Assembly: GCA_030760725.1 (NCBI GenBank)
Contig: JASWHV010000003.1
Coordinates: 65,119,264 to 65,183,263 of the forward strand
DNA: 64,000 nucleotides
Direction of reading: 5' to 3'
From: Neostapfia colusana
Lineage: Eukaryota; Streptophyta; Magnoliopsida; Poales; Poaceae
The position numbers and the translations under genes are program-made. Of this stretch, positions 10,147 through 20,577 are shown one piece after another; position 1 is the first letter of the stretch; the number at the start of each line of letters is the position of its first letter. The notes beneath the pieces are model-generated. The model did no database searches, was not told where the DNA came from, and worked only from the letters and a program-made list of their open reading frames with translations.

Positions 10147-11538
10147 CTAATACTCCACGGTGTCTTCATAGTAATCCTCTCCTGTTGCTGATGATGTATG
10201 ATAATGCAAGTTTCAGTACATGATGTACTTAGCAAGTGTGGAAAAATATGATATGTAGCTTACAACAAGGCAGGTATAAAGAGGCTCATTGCAGAACGCA
10301 AAGTTTATTTCTCAAAACACGATAAAAACAACAACTTATCTTAAAGTGAATATAATCCCAATATATATTAACGTACCTCCATTATGATTCATCCCTTTCC
10401 ATGTCTCAATCAGACATTAATCAACTTTGCTCATGAATACCATCTCGTATTCACTACCGTCTCACGAATACCATCTCGTATTCGCTACCATCTCACGAAT
10501 ACCATCTCGTATTCGCTACCATTCAATTCTGTCTCATTCCGAGACCCAATCTCGTTGCCATGACTCAACAGTCAAGCAACCAATCTCATTATCCGGACTC
10601 AACAGTCCCAAAAAATACAAAACCAAACCATAACCAAACCAATACCATCCCAAACCATCCCAAAAACCATCCCATCTAATCATGTGTGTTGTCTAGGCGC
10701 TCGTGACTGTAAGCTCGGCTATCATGATAGTTTAAGAACTCTGCAGAGTTTGTACCACATTACCCACAAGTTTGTAATTTTGTCACCCATCGGCGACTGC
10801 AGAACCTCCATTATACCAGTACACAACCGTCGGTGTATGGCCAAGAGATCATAAAATAGCCTTTACAAAAGGGGCTACTAGATGTATGGACTCACTAAGG
10901 TTTCACCAGCAGGCTAGAATATCCAATTCTCCCACCCACGAGCCCCCTCTTGTGCCATGCAGTTCCCAGGGCAGTCCTCACTCGACTCCCATTCCCCGCG
11001 CCTTCCACGGTCCATAACAATCTAGCAACTTACCTAATTACTCAGCTAAACCGCACCCATACTTGGCCTTGTGGTGGCACTGTTATCCTGGCATGTGCTC
11101 ACATGAACCGATCCTTAGATCTACGGCAAGTAACCACCATCTCATTCTATCTCATTCACAAACCCAGGCTTGCCTAGATCTCCCTCCAGTTCATGTTCAT
11201 TAACAACATCAGTTTCTCATTATTCTTACGAGTGCAGTTAGCTAGACACATCTATCTCGCTTCCCATATCCCATGGACTTAGCGAAGCATAAAAGTAAAA
11301 ACCATACCCGACTCAATAACTTTCCCGGCGACAAGGGTGGCTAACAAAACTAGTAAACTCCTATGGAAGGGTTTCCCATCATGTTTGACTCAAGCACACA
11401 CACCTTTTCGCAAACAAAACAGTTTTCCAAAATATGGGATCAATATGGTCAAGGGGCACTTGCCTTGTTCTTGCGGTTCCTGTTGCTCAAATCCTTGCTG
11501 TTGCAGTCCGTCGTAGACAACTCCCTGAGCTTGTCCTT
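10147..11538 (-). other. Candidate spliced exons inside the LTR (family 2)
   Basis: On the minus strand, exon a (11538-11464, 75 nt) follows a TAG acceptor and ends at an AG|GCAAGT donor. Exon b (10187-10147, 41 nt) follows CAG. Joined in frame they read ..GQAQGVVYDGLQQQ, FEQQEPQEQATGEDYYEDT, VEY, stop. The same phase, donor type and acidic end occur in two other LTR families in this window. No in-frame AUG was found upstream, so a product is inferred, not shown. Confidence 0.35.
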
Positions 11539-12239
11539 CTACACACGATCATGCACATACAAGATTCATAGCAATCAATCATCATGCACAAACTCTACCT
11601 TAAAATGCAATGATGCATATGCATGTTAATCCAATGATGCAGTTTAGTTTATACGTGTTCTTGCATGGCTTGCATGGGTTTTACGATGAAAAGATCAATT
11701 GTGGACGTGGCGATGATCTTGACTTTAGATCAAACCGATCAACACGTGATCTGTCCACAAAAAGCTTCTGTTCGAAAGGATCAAAGAACAGATGCAAAAA
11801 AAAACACGATGATGTTGTAAGGTGGTATTGGAAACCTACCTTACTTCCTTCGGATCTTTCCTCAGGTCATCGGCTCTCCTCCGGCGATGGAAATCGTCTC
11901 TGGGCTCTTCGGCGATCTCTCTGGTGGTCAAACTCCGACGAAGGGGTTTAACTCGGCGAGTTTGGGGCTAGGGCTTCTTAGTTGTCGACTCAGGAGGTGG
12001 AAAAGAAATTCGTGGTTGCGGCCAAAGGTTTTTGGTTCTATTTATAAGAGGAAACGAAGAGTCCTCCTCTGATCGAAATTCGAATAAGAGTCCTATTCAA
12101 ATTGTTTTTGAATCTTAACAACTTATCTTTAGTTGATTTGGTGCCGTAGCAACGTGGAATTCGTGTCGGTTTCCTCCCGTACCGGTATTTCCGTGCGTAC
12201 AGAAGCAAAACTGCTTCAATTCTCGTCACCCTCACGCGG

Positions 12240-13080
12240 TGATGAGCTCTGGAAGCTCCATGTGTCCTACGGGAACCTGGGCTCCCTTTTTCCGTAGAGA
12301 CAAGCTCCGGTTGTGCCGTGTGTCAGGCGGGCGAGACCTCGCTCTTCCTCAGAGGTGAGCTCAGCGTGCGCCATGCATCCTGGCGGGGGAACCTCCCCTC
12401 TCTCAAGAGACGAGCTCCGCGTGTGCCATGTGTATGGTGGGCCGGGACCTCCCCTCTCAACAGAGGCGAGCTCCGCGAACGCCACATGTTAGTTCCGGGC
12501 CTCCCCTCTCTTCAGAGGTAGCTCCGAATGTGCCATGTGTTAGTGCCAGACCTCCCCTCTCTTCAGATGTGAGCTCCGATAGTGCCATGTGTCCTAACAG
12601 CGCCAGACTTCCTTTCTCCTCAGAGACGAGCTCCGAGGTTGACACGTGTCCAACAGTGATGGACCTCCTGGGGGTGAGCTCTAAGGTTGACACGTGTCCA
12701 ATAGTGTCGGACCTCCCAGAGATGAGCTCCAGAGGTGACAGGTGTCCGATAGTGTCAGACCTCTTGGAAGTGAGTTCCGAGAGCGACATGTGTCTAGTGG
12801 CGTCGGACCTCTTGGAGGTGAGCTCCGAGAGTGACACGTGTCCCACGCGGCCGGTCCTCTCTTTTCCGCAGGGACTAGCTCCGAAGCCGACACGTGTCCT
12901 GCGGGACTGGCCTCGCTTCTCCGTAGAGGCTAGCTCTGGGGCAACACGTGTCCCACAGAGGTCGGACCTCTTCCCCTCTTGCGGGGATGAGTCCCGAGCC
13001 TGCCACATAGCCAGTTAGCGGCGGACCTCTCCCCATTTGTGGAGATAAGCTCCGAACACGCCACGTGGCCAGCGAATCGC
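12240..13080. repeat. LTR minisatellite with ACGTGTC boxes (48-bp unit)
   Basis: Tandem units each carry a gaCACGTGTCC-like box, GGACCTC and GAGCTCC. The regular core has 48-bp spacing at 12641, 12689, 12737, 12785 and 12833; flanking units are longer (about 55-60 bp). ACGTGTC is the core of the plant ABA-responsive element. The array lies in the U3 (promoter) part of the minus-strand LTR. Confidence 0.85.
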
Positions 13081-13228
13081 GGGAATTGTCTTCGGCGCTC
13101 CTCGGCGAACTGGAATTGGCTCTTTTTGGCTATCTTTTTTGTTCTTTCTCTGTTTCAACTTATTTTAAAAATGATTTTCTACATGAAACATGAATACATG
13201 CAGAAATAAAAATGAGGGTGTCACAAAT

Positions 13229-13242
13229 CTACCCCCCTTAAA
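13229..13242 (-). promoter_or_regulatory. Polypurine tract (minus strand)
   Basis: Read on the minus strand this is taaggggggtaga, directly before the 3' LTR. It would prime plus-strand DNA synthesis. Its position fixes the element's orientation. Confidence 0.85.
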
Positions 13243-14863
13243 TTAAATCTCGCCCTCGAGATTCGCTAGTGGAGAGTAGATGAGAGAATTCTGCCTTCTC
13301 GGCTGTTGGTTGGGCTGACTCAAACTCGATATGAGTACCGTGCTCGTTTGTCAACTGCACGCTTCTTTCAGCACATTGGATTACTCCGTTGTGCTTGCTT
13401 AACCAATCCATTCCGAGTATTATGTCAAGCCCTTGGGAATCCAAGACAATGAGGTTGGCAAGGAAGTCTACCCTCCTTATTTTAAGGTTTACTTTTGGAC
13501 ATACTATCTTAGTCCTCATCTCTCCACCGAGAGAATTAACTAACATAGTATATTTCAAGTGTGTTATGGGTAGATTATACTTGGCAACATACTTGGATGA
13601 TATGAAAGAATGTGATGCTCCGGAATCAAATAGAATGGTGGCTAGGTTGGAGTTGGCAAGGAACATACCAATTACGACGTCCTCAGCCTGTTGCGCTTCC
13701 TCAGCAGAAACATGGTTCACGTTGCCGCGAGCATAGTTCTGCTGCCCACGGTTGCCTTGATTGGCTCCTCCGTTCGGCCGTGGGTTCTGCTTGGGCACGT
13801 TGCCTTGCTGTCCAGGACCTCTCCTCGGGCACTAGCTCGCAAAGTGTCCCGTCTCCCCGCATGCAAAGCATGCCCTGTTGCCCACGACAGCAGGTACGTT
13901 GGGGCGGGGGTTTTGAACAGGAGTACCCACGTTAGGACGGGGCGCTGGAGGCAAAGGCACACGGGGTGCTTGTGCAACGGGTCGTTGCTGTGGTGGCTGA
14001 TTAGGGCGGTATGCAGGAGCGGTCGATCCATACTGTGGTGCAGCTGGGGGCATGTACCGAGGGCGTACGTTGCTCCCTTGTGGCTGGTATGGCATCTTCC
14101 TTTTGCCCTCTTGCTCGATCTCTCGGATCTTGCTCTCAACCACTTTAGCTTTGTCAACCAGCTTCTGGAAGTTAGCATAGTCATTGTTGAGAAGTTGAAC
14201 TTGGATCTCATTATTCAACCCTCTCATGAACAAGTACTGCTTCCTCTGGTCTGAGTTGACATCTTCAGGAGCATACCGTGACAGTTGCGTGAACTTGTTC
14301 AGATACTCATTCACGCTCTTCTGTCCTTGGCAGAGTCCTTCAAACTCTTGTATTTTAAGCATCATTACACCAGCAGGGATGTAATGAGAGCGGAAACTCT
14401 CCTTGAACTCAGTCCAAGTAATAGTCTCCAGGTCGACATGAGCGTTGCACAGGGCATCCCACCAGTCAGCGGCAGCTCCCATGAGTTGGTGCGACGCAAA
14501 GAGAACCTTCTCTCTGTCATTGCACTGAACTATGGCAAGCTTCTTCTCCATGGACTTCAACCAATCGTCGTCCTCCATGGGATCATTAGCTTGAGCAAAG
14601 TTAGGTGGTCGAGTTCTCATGAACTCTCCTAGCATGTTATCAGCCGGTGGTGGTGGCGGTGGTGCCGGAACGAGGTTGTTGTTGTTGTTGTCCTGCAGCT
14701 GACCCAAAGTTTGGATCATGGTCTGCATAAGCTGATTCTACATGGCCATCAACCGTTCCAGGTTGTTTTCACCAGCTCCGAGAATAACAGGAACTTCATC
14801 GTGGCCATCCTCTTGGTTGCCACGGACGTTCCTTCCTTGTTGGCCGGCGTTTCCTCTCACCAT
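13238..14863 (-). pseudogene. Ty3/gypsy Gag-protease gene with nonsense codons
   Basis: Structural Gag and aspartic protease of a Del/Tekay-like element. The ATG is at 14863 (MVRGNAGQQGRN). A TAG interrupts at 14738-14740. The main Gag frame (14728-13832) has an Asn run, a Pro run, the capsid block MEDDDWLKSMEKKL and AADWWDALC. It reaches a zinc knuckle (CFACGETGHFAS) that is itself broken by a TAG before its last Cys. Protease (13798-13238) keeps the active-site DSGASHSF and the ILGMDWL block. The frame ends with ESRGRDLI, which corresponds to the 3' UTR sequence 'tctcgaggacgagattt' of the complete chromovirus. This shows that pol was removed by a clean internal deletion. Both TAGs are consistent with a C-to-T change. 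Confidence 0.9.
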
Positions 14864-15549
14864 CTTTGAGTAGAATTGGATAGAATAGAGGTTTAGAAGT
14901 TTAGATGGATCCCCCTAACTATATGCATCAAGGTTGATTGGACTATATATATTAGCCCATATGAGGATGTGAACAAGTGCCGAGGCATCTCACACCTCTT
15001 TCTACTTATGTGTGGATATGGACAACGCTTGAGACGTCCCACAACTCACACTAAGCACACAAGCATAAACAATCATCACAAAAGTTTCACACAAGGCTTC
15101 TATTCAATGGGGGTCCTAAAGGGTTCTTTTGGGGTGATACTAATCTATGATTTCACCATATGTCAAGGTGGTTTGGGGTGATACCAATCTGTGATCCAAC
15201 TATGGCTTCTCCTAGGCTTGCATCCTATGTCACGGTGGTTTCAATGCTAATCTATGCATCCTAGGCTTGCATCCTATGGTCAGCGTGGCTTCTAATACCA
15301 ATCTGTTACTAGGGGTGCATCCTAGGGTCAACGTGGCTCTATAACCAATCTGTGATCATTCTAGGTTTGTGTCCTACAGTCAACCGTGGTAGCTTGATAT
15401 CAATCTGTGGATTGTACCAATTTGTGACTAGGCATGGCAGCTCTAATATCAATATGTGACCTATCTAGGTGTGTGATATACGATCAACCCGTGGCAGGTT
15501 GATACCAATTTGTGTTTTCTATCTAGGCGTATAACCTACCGTCAACCAT
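14864..15549 (-). repeat. Leader with reiterated primer-binding-site units
   Basis: Between gag and the real primer binding site lie about eight to ten degenerate copies of a 50-60 bp unit (about 15110-15549). In minus orientation each copy has an 'agaTTGGTATCA'-like core, then a 'gccacggttgac' and a 'taggatgcaagcctag' segment. The first unit next to the LTR is the functional-looking PBS. The remainder (14864-15110) shows nothing recognisable. Confidence 0.7.
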
Positions 15550-15562
15550 GGCTCTGATACCA
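15550..15562 (-). promoter_or_regulatory. Primer binding site, initiator tRNA-Met
   Basis: On the minus strand TGGTATCAGAGCC matches the 3' end of plant initiator tRNA-Met over 13 bases. It lies five bases inside the LTR edge at 15568. Confidence 0.9.
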
Positions 15563-15567
15563 ATCAG

Positions 15568-16168
15568 TGGTGCTCAATTATGTAGAACACAGAACCGAGA
15601 ACTGATGCGTATGTGTGCCCAGGATGTTCATCACACGTACACATATACTTTACAAACTGAATTCAGAATATATATTACCACGAATAACAGGGTTTATTGC
15701 AATGTTTCATGAGTCTTGGACTCATGCTAGTAGCGGAAGTCTTAATCTAGCAGCGGAAGTCTTATTCTAGCAGCGGAAGTCTTCTAACTAATGCGGAAGC
15801 AATCTAAGCAGCAGCAGCGGCTCCATCTCTACTCCACAGGCAAGGTTGAGGGTGGATCTCACGCCTAATACTCCACGGTGTCTTCATAGTAATCCCCTCC
15901 TGTTGCTGATGATGTATGATAATGCAAGTTTGAGTACATGATGTACTCAGCAAGTGCGGGAAAATATGATATGTAGCTTACAACAAGGCAGGTATAAAAA
16001 GGCTCATTGCAGAAAGCAAGGTTTATTTCTCAAAACACGATAAAAACAACAACTTAGCTTAAAGTGAATGTAATCCCAACATGTATTAACATACCTCTAT
16101 TATGATTCATCCCTTTCCATGTCTCAACCAGACATTAATCAACTTTGCTCATGAATACCATCTCGTAT
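15568..16168 (-). repeat. Right LTR (5' LTR), first segment
   Basis: This matches 9872-10475 of the left LTR and is cut by the chromovirus at 16169. It includes a copy of candidate exon b (15905-15865) and the perfect 17-bp palindrome GAGTACATGATGTACTC (15932-15948). Confidence 0.85.
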
Positions 16169-19100
16169 TGTAACACCCCAAAATTTTGATTCAAAGCCCT
16201 AAATCATGTTAAGAGGGGAATTTAAAATTTTTTGGACGTGTTGCATGTTTTGCAAAAATTCAAATTCAAACTGGAATTCAAATTAAACTCAAATCAGAAA
16301 AGAAATAGAAAAAGAAAAAGAGAAAACAGAAAAAACCGGCCAGTGGGCCGAAACCCACCAGCCGGCCCAGCCAGCGCCCGCGCCAGCCCGCAGCCGAGCG
16401 CGCTGCTTCCTCACGCTGACAGGCGGGACCCACCCGATCTTCGTCTACCTCGCGACAGCGCCGGACTCCCTCACACCCGAATCAAAACCGATCGGGATTT
16501 CGGCGTATCCCCGCTGAATTCTGTTCGTAGGCGACGCGGACGTGATCTAAACCACCCCGCCGCCCTCCCCCGTCTATAAAAACCCCGGCCTCGTTCTGTT
16601 TGTCCCCCACGATCGCCGATTTTTACTCCGGTGAGAACCGAGACTTCTCCGGCGAATTCTGGCCGATCTAAGCTCGGAAATTCCGATCTAACTCGCTGGT
16701 CTTGATCCACCGCCTCCGGGGAACCTTGCAGGTGCAGAAAACTCGGTGATTTGCGGTGTAAACGCAGCGCCGACGAGCTTCGCCGTGGTTTTGACTCAGA
16801 CCTCGTCGCCGATCACCTTCCAGGACCTCCGAGCTCAAGAAAACCCCCGAGGTGAGATCCCCGACCTCCCCTCTACCGATCTATGCCATAAAATCACAGT
16901 TCTAGGAAGAATTCCCGAAGATCCGAAAGTTTCCGGCGAGATCGCCGCTTCCCGCCGTCGTGCGCCGCCGGCAGCGCCGCCCGCGCTCGATCAGAGCGAC
17001 GTGGCCGCTTGTGCGCCGTTTATTTTAAATCGCACGTAGGGTTTAAATCCCCGCGTACCGGTTCGACGTTATAATCTCAGCCGTCGGTTTAAAATCGGAC
17101 GGTCCACGTCAGCCCCGCGTTATAAAGACTGGAAATCTTACGTGCTACCCCCTGGGGTTCTCGAGAAATAAGAGCTAGCCCCGGAAACTTCTGATCTAGC
17201 CCCTGGAAGTTCAGAAAATCATGTAAATTCATTTAAAAATCAGTTTTAGCCCCTGGACTTAATGAAAATTAGGAAAAACACCTCTGATAAGTATAGCTAG
17301 ACCCCTGGAAATTCTGAAAATAATATTATAGACCCTGTAATGGGGTGAGTTTACCTTTTTAGCCCTATTTAATATTTAATGTTGCTAGTGTTTAAAAATT
17401 AAAAGGTGGGACAAACATATTGTCAAAATTTAATTAAAGACTTTCTCAGTATTTAGGAAACTTTGGAGTGAGATAAAACATATTTTGGGCTGAATTGAAT
17501 CTGTCTAATTTATTATTCACATTTAGGGACACATTTTTAAGCAATGAATAGTTTTAGAAAATAGGAAAAATAATTGTGAAATAGTTTACATCAGAGGCAA
17601 AGGTCAAAATATGTTATTAAATTATTTAGGACCAGAACCTATTCTGTTAGATGATGTGTATTACTAATTTCATAATAAAGAACACATTTATGTATAGGAA
17701 AATAAATCTAAAAATATAGAAACTAGTAAATGATAAATGGAGTTTCTAGAATCCAAAGAATTCAGTTTAAGGTTGGTAGAAATTCTAAAGGCACATATGG
17801 AGAAGAAAAATACTTTTCATACATACTTGGTAGTGAAAAGGTGTAGTAATTGAATATAAGGAGTTTATTTAAATTGGAAACTCATATATATAGCATGTAA
17901 GTATAAATGTGAACACAAAAGTAGGAATCATATACATATGATCAAAAGTGCATGCAAGCCACAAATCAACACACATGGAGTAACCACAACACATATAATG
18001 GTGAATGACTTTCATAAATATGAATGTGTGGTTTGTATGAAGTGGAAGTGTGAACTATGTCTTTTGGATTGTTGTTTTTCTTTTGCTATGTGTGATGGTA
18101 TGATGTAGAACCTGCTGAAGAGCAAGTTATTCCTTTCCAAGACCAGAACTACCCATTTCAAGAGCAGCAAGAAGGAGGCAAGTGTCCTTGACCACTTTGA
18201 TCCTATGCTAGGATGTGTAGCTAGAATTATTTGCATTGTCAATTGAAATATGAAACCCATGTTAGGAAGTTTCCCTAGAATTGCATTACCTTGTTTCCTT
18301 GTAGCTTGGGTTGGGATTTATTTTATCATGACATTTATTATTTTCCATATGCTTAGCCATGCTTAGAATGGGATATTTGGGATATGAGATCATCAGTTTA
18401 TTTTACCATACTCTTGAATGAGATATTGTGAGTTATGTAGAGGTAGGGATCAAGGCAAGTTGGATGTTTTGGTTGTGTGCTGGGTGCATGAGACTTGGGT
18501 TTGTGTTTAGTACTTGCCTGGATCCTAAGGACCGGTTCATGGAGCATGTAACCTGGCTATACAGTGCCAACCACATGCTGAGATGGGGCAGCTTGGCCAA
18601 TTAATTAGGTGTATCCCCGGCGTAGTATGGGTGTGTTGGATGGTGCGGGGAATAGGTGTCAGCTGGACTACCATATGAACCGCAAGGCTCAAGAGGGGCC
18701 ACTACAACGGGGTTGGAGCCTCTTGTATGCTGTGAGGGGTGAAACCTCAGTGGGCCCACGCTCGTCGGGAATCCCTTTGTAAAGGCTTTATAGTGATCTC
18801 CTGGCTACACACCTGGGAAGTGTGAATGTGGTTCGTAGCCACTGGCATAATGGAGGTTCTTTTAGTCCACCCGGCAACGAGGGATGAAATCACTACATGT
18901 GGGTACAGTGGTACAAACTCTGCAGAGTCAAAACTGTCATGACAGCCGTGCTCACGGTCAAGAGCGGCTTGGACTTATTCATGATTAGAGAATGATGACC
19001 TTGGAGGTTGTGGATGTTAAGCGGGGAGCTTAACATTGGAAATGATGTTATGGTTATTTGATTATGATGATGGTATGGGAGCTTGGGACCATTTCACCTG

Positions 19101-19578
19101 TGTAGTAATGTAGGTGCTTAATAAGCTAAGGTGATAGGTATTAATTGCGTAGTGCTTTAACCATGAGTTCAACCTCTCCTTGTTCTAGCCATGCATGATA
19201 TAATTTTCCCACACTTGCTGAGTACCATTGGTACTCAACCTTGCATATTTTGTTGGTTTATATTGCTGCTTAGGTCAAGATAATGAGGTGGTGTATAATG
19301 ACCAAGACTTTGGACCCGAAGAAGGTTTCTAGGTTCATGGAGACTCCAGGCAACACCTGTGATGGAACCCTCAAGAATAATTTTCCGCTGCTAGTTTATT
19401 TACTTGTGATGAACTTATTATTGTCCATCGAGACATTTGCGATGTAAGACTTATTTATATTCGACACCTGGCTTGTAATAAATGATGCTTCACTATTTGT
19501 CATCACATGTATGAGAAAATGATTCTGGCATACATGTGATATTCACTTGGTCGTTCTTCGGAAAAACCGGGTGTGACA
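16169..19578 (+). repeat. 5' LTR of the chromovirus
   Basis: 3410 bp. TATAAAA at 16575-16581 gives a short U3 of about 430 bp. AATAAA at 19477-19482 places the RNA 3' end near the LTR end, so most of the LTR (about 2.9 kb) would be R/U5. It lacks a short segment near 17381 that the 3' LTR has at about 26600. A spliced-exon candidate lies inside (separate entry). Confidence 0.92.
16746..19332 (+). other. Candidate three-exon ORF inside the LTR (family 1)
   Basis: Exon 1 is open to 16851 and ends at GAG|GTGAGA. Exon a is 18109-18177 (69 nt) between GTAG| and GGAG|GCAAGT. Exon b is 19274-19332 after TTAG|. All junctions are phase 1 and join in frame; from 16746 the joined length is 234 nt. The end reads QEQQEGG then QDNEVVYNDQDFGPEEGF, stop: a Gln/Glu/Asp-rich tail. 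The same exons and lengths recur in the other LTR (25973-26078, 27353-27421, 28519-28577) and in the solo LTR (44682-44787, 46071-46139, 47227-47285). No in-frame AUG was found, so coding is not proven. Confidence 0.35.
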
Positions 19579-19582
19579 GAAG

Positions 19583-19595
19583 TGGTATCAAAGCC
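19583..19595 (+). promoter_or_regulatory. Primer binding site, initiator tRNA-Met
   Basis: TGGTATCAAAGCC lies four bases after the LTR and has one mismatch to the iMet 3' end. The following 200 bp (to 19797) are leader with no ORF and end in a pyrimidine-rich tract and TTTTAG directly before the next ATG. Confidence 0.85.
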
Positions 19596-19797
19596 AAGGT
19601 TGCCCGTAGGAACGTGGACCTAGGTAGAAATGGACGTATTTAAGGGCCCTATTTTCTTAAAAACTATTTTACAAAGGTGTGGATTGAAAAGTGTTATTTA
19701 AATGAGTCACTTTCTTCATCTTACCCCAATTTTCATTCAAAATAGGATTTTTGTTTGAGAGTTTATCTAACCTAATTTTAAATTCTTTTTGTTTTAG

Positions 19798-20577
19798 ATG
19801 GTTCGCATGATTCGCACCGCTCGCAAGTCCACAGGAGGGAGAGTTCCCGTAGTTGCCCTTGCCGAGAGAGAGGAGAGCCGTCCGGTGACGTACCTTTCCT
19901 ACGGATTGGCAGTAGGAGGCTTATTGCGCCGTCTTCGGCGTATGCTCGAAGCCGCCGGCAATACGGGCAAGCTAATCATCCACTATAACTCCACCAGGAC
20001 CACCCGTGAGAAGAGGGAAGAATGGAGTTCAGAGATGAGGATAATACATGAAAATCAGCTGCTTAAGATTCACCACTCTCCAGCTTGTAGAGCGACACAG
20101 GTCGATGCGGAGAAAGATGTCACCTGGGAGGCCATCACCTGCCAGAGTCACATCTATCGTCGCCACTTGGACAAAACTGAGTACATGTATGTCCTCCAGC
20201 GTGAGAGTGGTACCACGGAGTACAAGTACCCGCCGGTGCAGCAAGGGACTTCTCATGAGCACATGGACTTGTGCTTGGAGGATGCTGCTATGCTCAGCAC
20301 TCGACTGCAGGAGTGTCAACAAGAGCTTCAGGATGTCTGGGACACCCTGAAGGAAACGGAGGCGTTGCTGCGAGCCTGCTTAAGGGCGAGAGAAAGGGGA
20401 GATGGGAATGAACTGTGTGTCACCGCGAATGATACATGGACTCCTGACTCCCCAGATCGTCGGGCGATAAGGCGTCGTCGCACTTCTCCACCAGCAGCCT
20501 CCCCACCCAAAGCAGAGTCAGAAGGCAGCCGAAATGATGAGGAGGATCCCGAGGAGCCAGCTCAAGAAAACGAGTAG
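19798..20577 (+). CDS. Accessory ORF with histone H3 tail-like N-terminus
   Basis: A 259-residue protein of unknown function between the PBS and gag. Residues 1-22 (MVRMIRTARKSTGGRVPVVA then LA) align without gaps with the start of histone H3 and share 13 of 22 positions, including the whole TARKSTGG block (H3 T6-G13, with K9, S10 and T11). K4 is replaced by Ile and K14 by Arg. The rest is not histone: there is no histone fold, a likely coiled coil spans about 157-200 (CLEDAAMLSTRLQECQQELQ), then a basic RRAIRRRR patch (221-228) and an acidic C-terminus. The ATG follows a strong splice-acceptor-like tract (ttctttttgttttag). It is the only undamaged frame in the element. It could mimic H3K9 for chromatin readers or writers; that is inference. 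The function is not known to me. Confidence 0.75.
   Translation: MVRMIRTARKSTGGRVPVVALAEREESRPVTYLSYGLAVGGLLRRLRRMLEAAGNTGKLIIHYNSTRTTREKREEWSSEMRIIHENQLLKIHHSPACRATQVDAEKDVTWEAITCQSHIYRRHLDKTEYMYVLQRESGTTEYKYPPVQQGTSHEHMDLCLEDAAMLSTRLQECQQELQDVWDTLKETEALLRACLRARERGDGNELCVTANDTWTPDSPDRRAIRRRRTSPPAASPPKAESEGSRNDEEDPEEPAQENE

Larger units (their letters stand above)
9872..13225 (-). repeat. Left LTR (3' LTR) of the Gag-protease element
   Basis: 3354 bp. On the minus strand it has a 48-bp minisatellite in U3, a TATA box (CTTATAAATA, plus coordinates 12038-12047) and a transcribed region of about 2.1 kb. It also carries a short tandem repeat of a 'ctcacgaataccatctcgtattc' type near 10430-10530, the site corresponding to where the chromovirus entered the other LTR. 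Confidence 0.9.

Noticed and set aside
12428..13018. ORFs of 180-196 codons within the LTR minisatellites (also 30803-31380)
   Set aside because: Products of a 48-bp repeat whose length is a multiple of three; present on both strands, repetitive protein.
15550..15562. tRNA gene fragment
   Set aside because: The iMet match is the retrotransposon primer binding site; no cloverleaf around it.
19798..20577. A captured or genuine histone H3 gene
   Set aside because: Only the first 22 residues resemble H3; there is no histone fold and the rest is coiled coil and charged tail.
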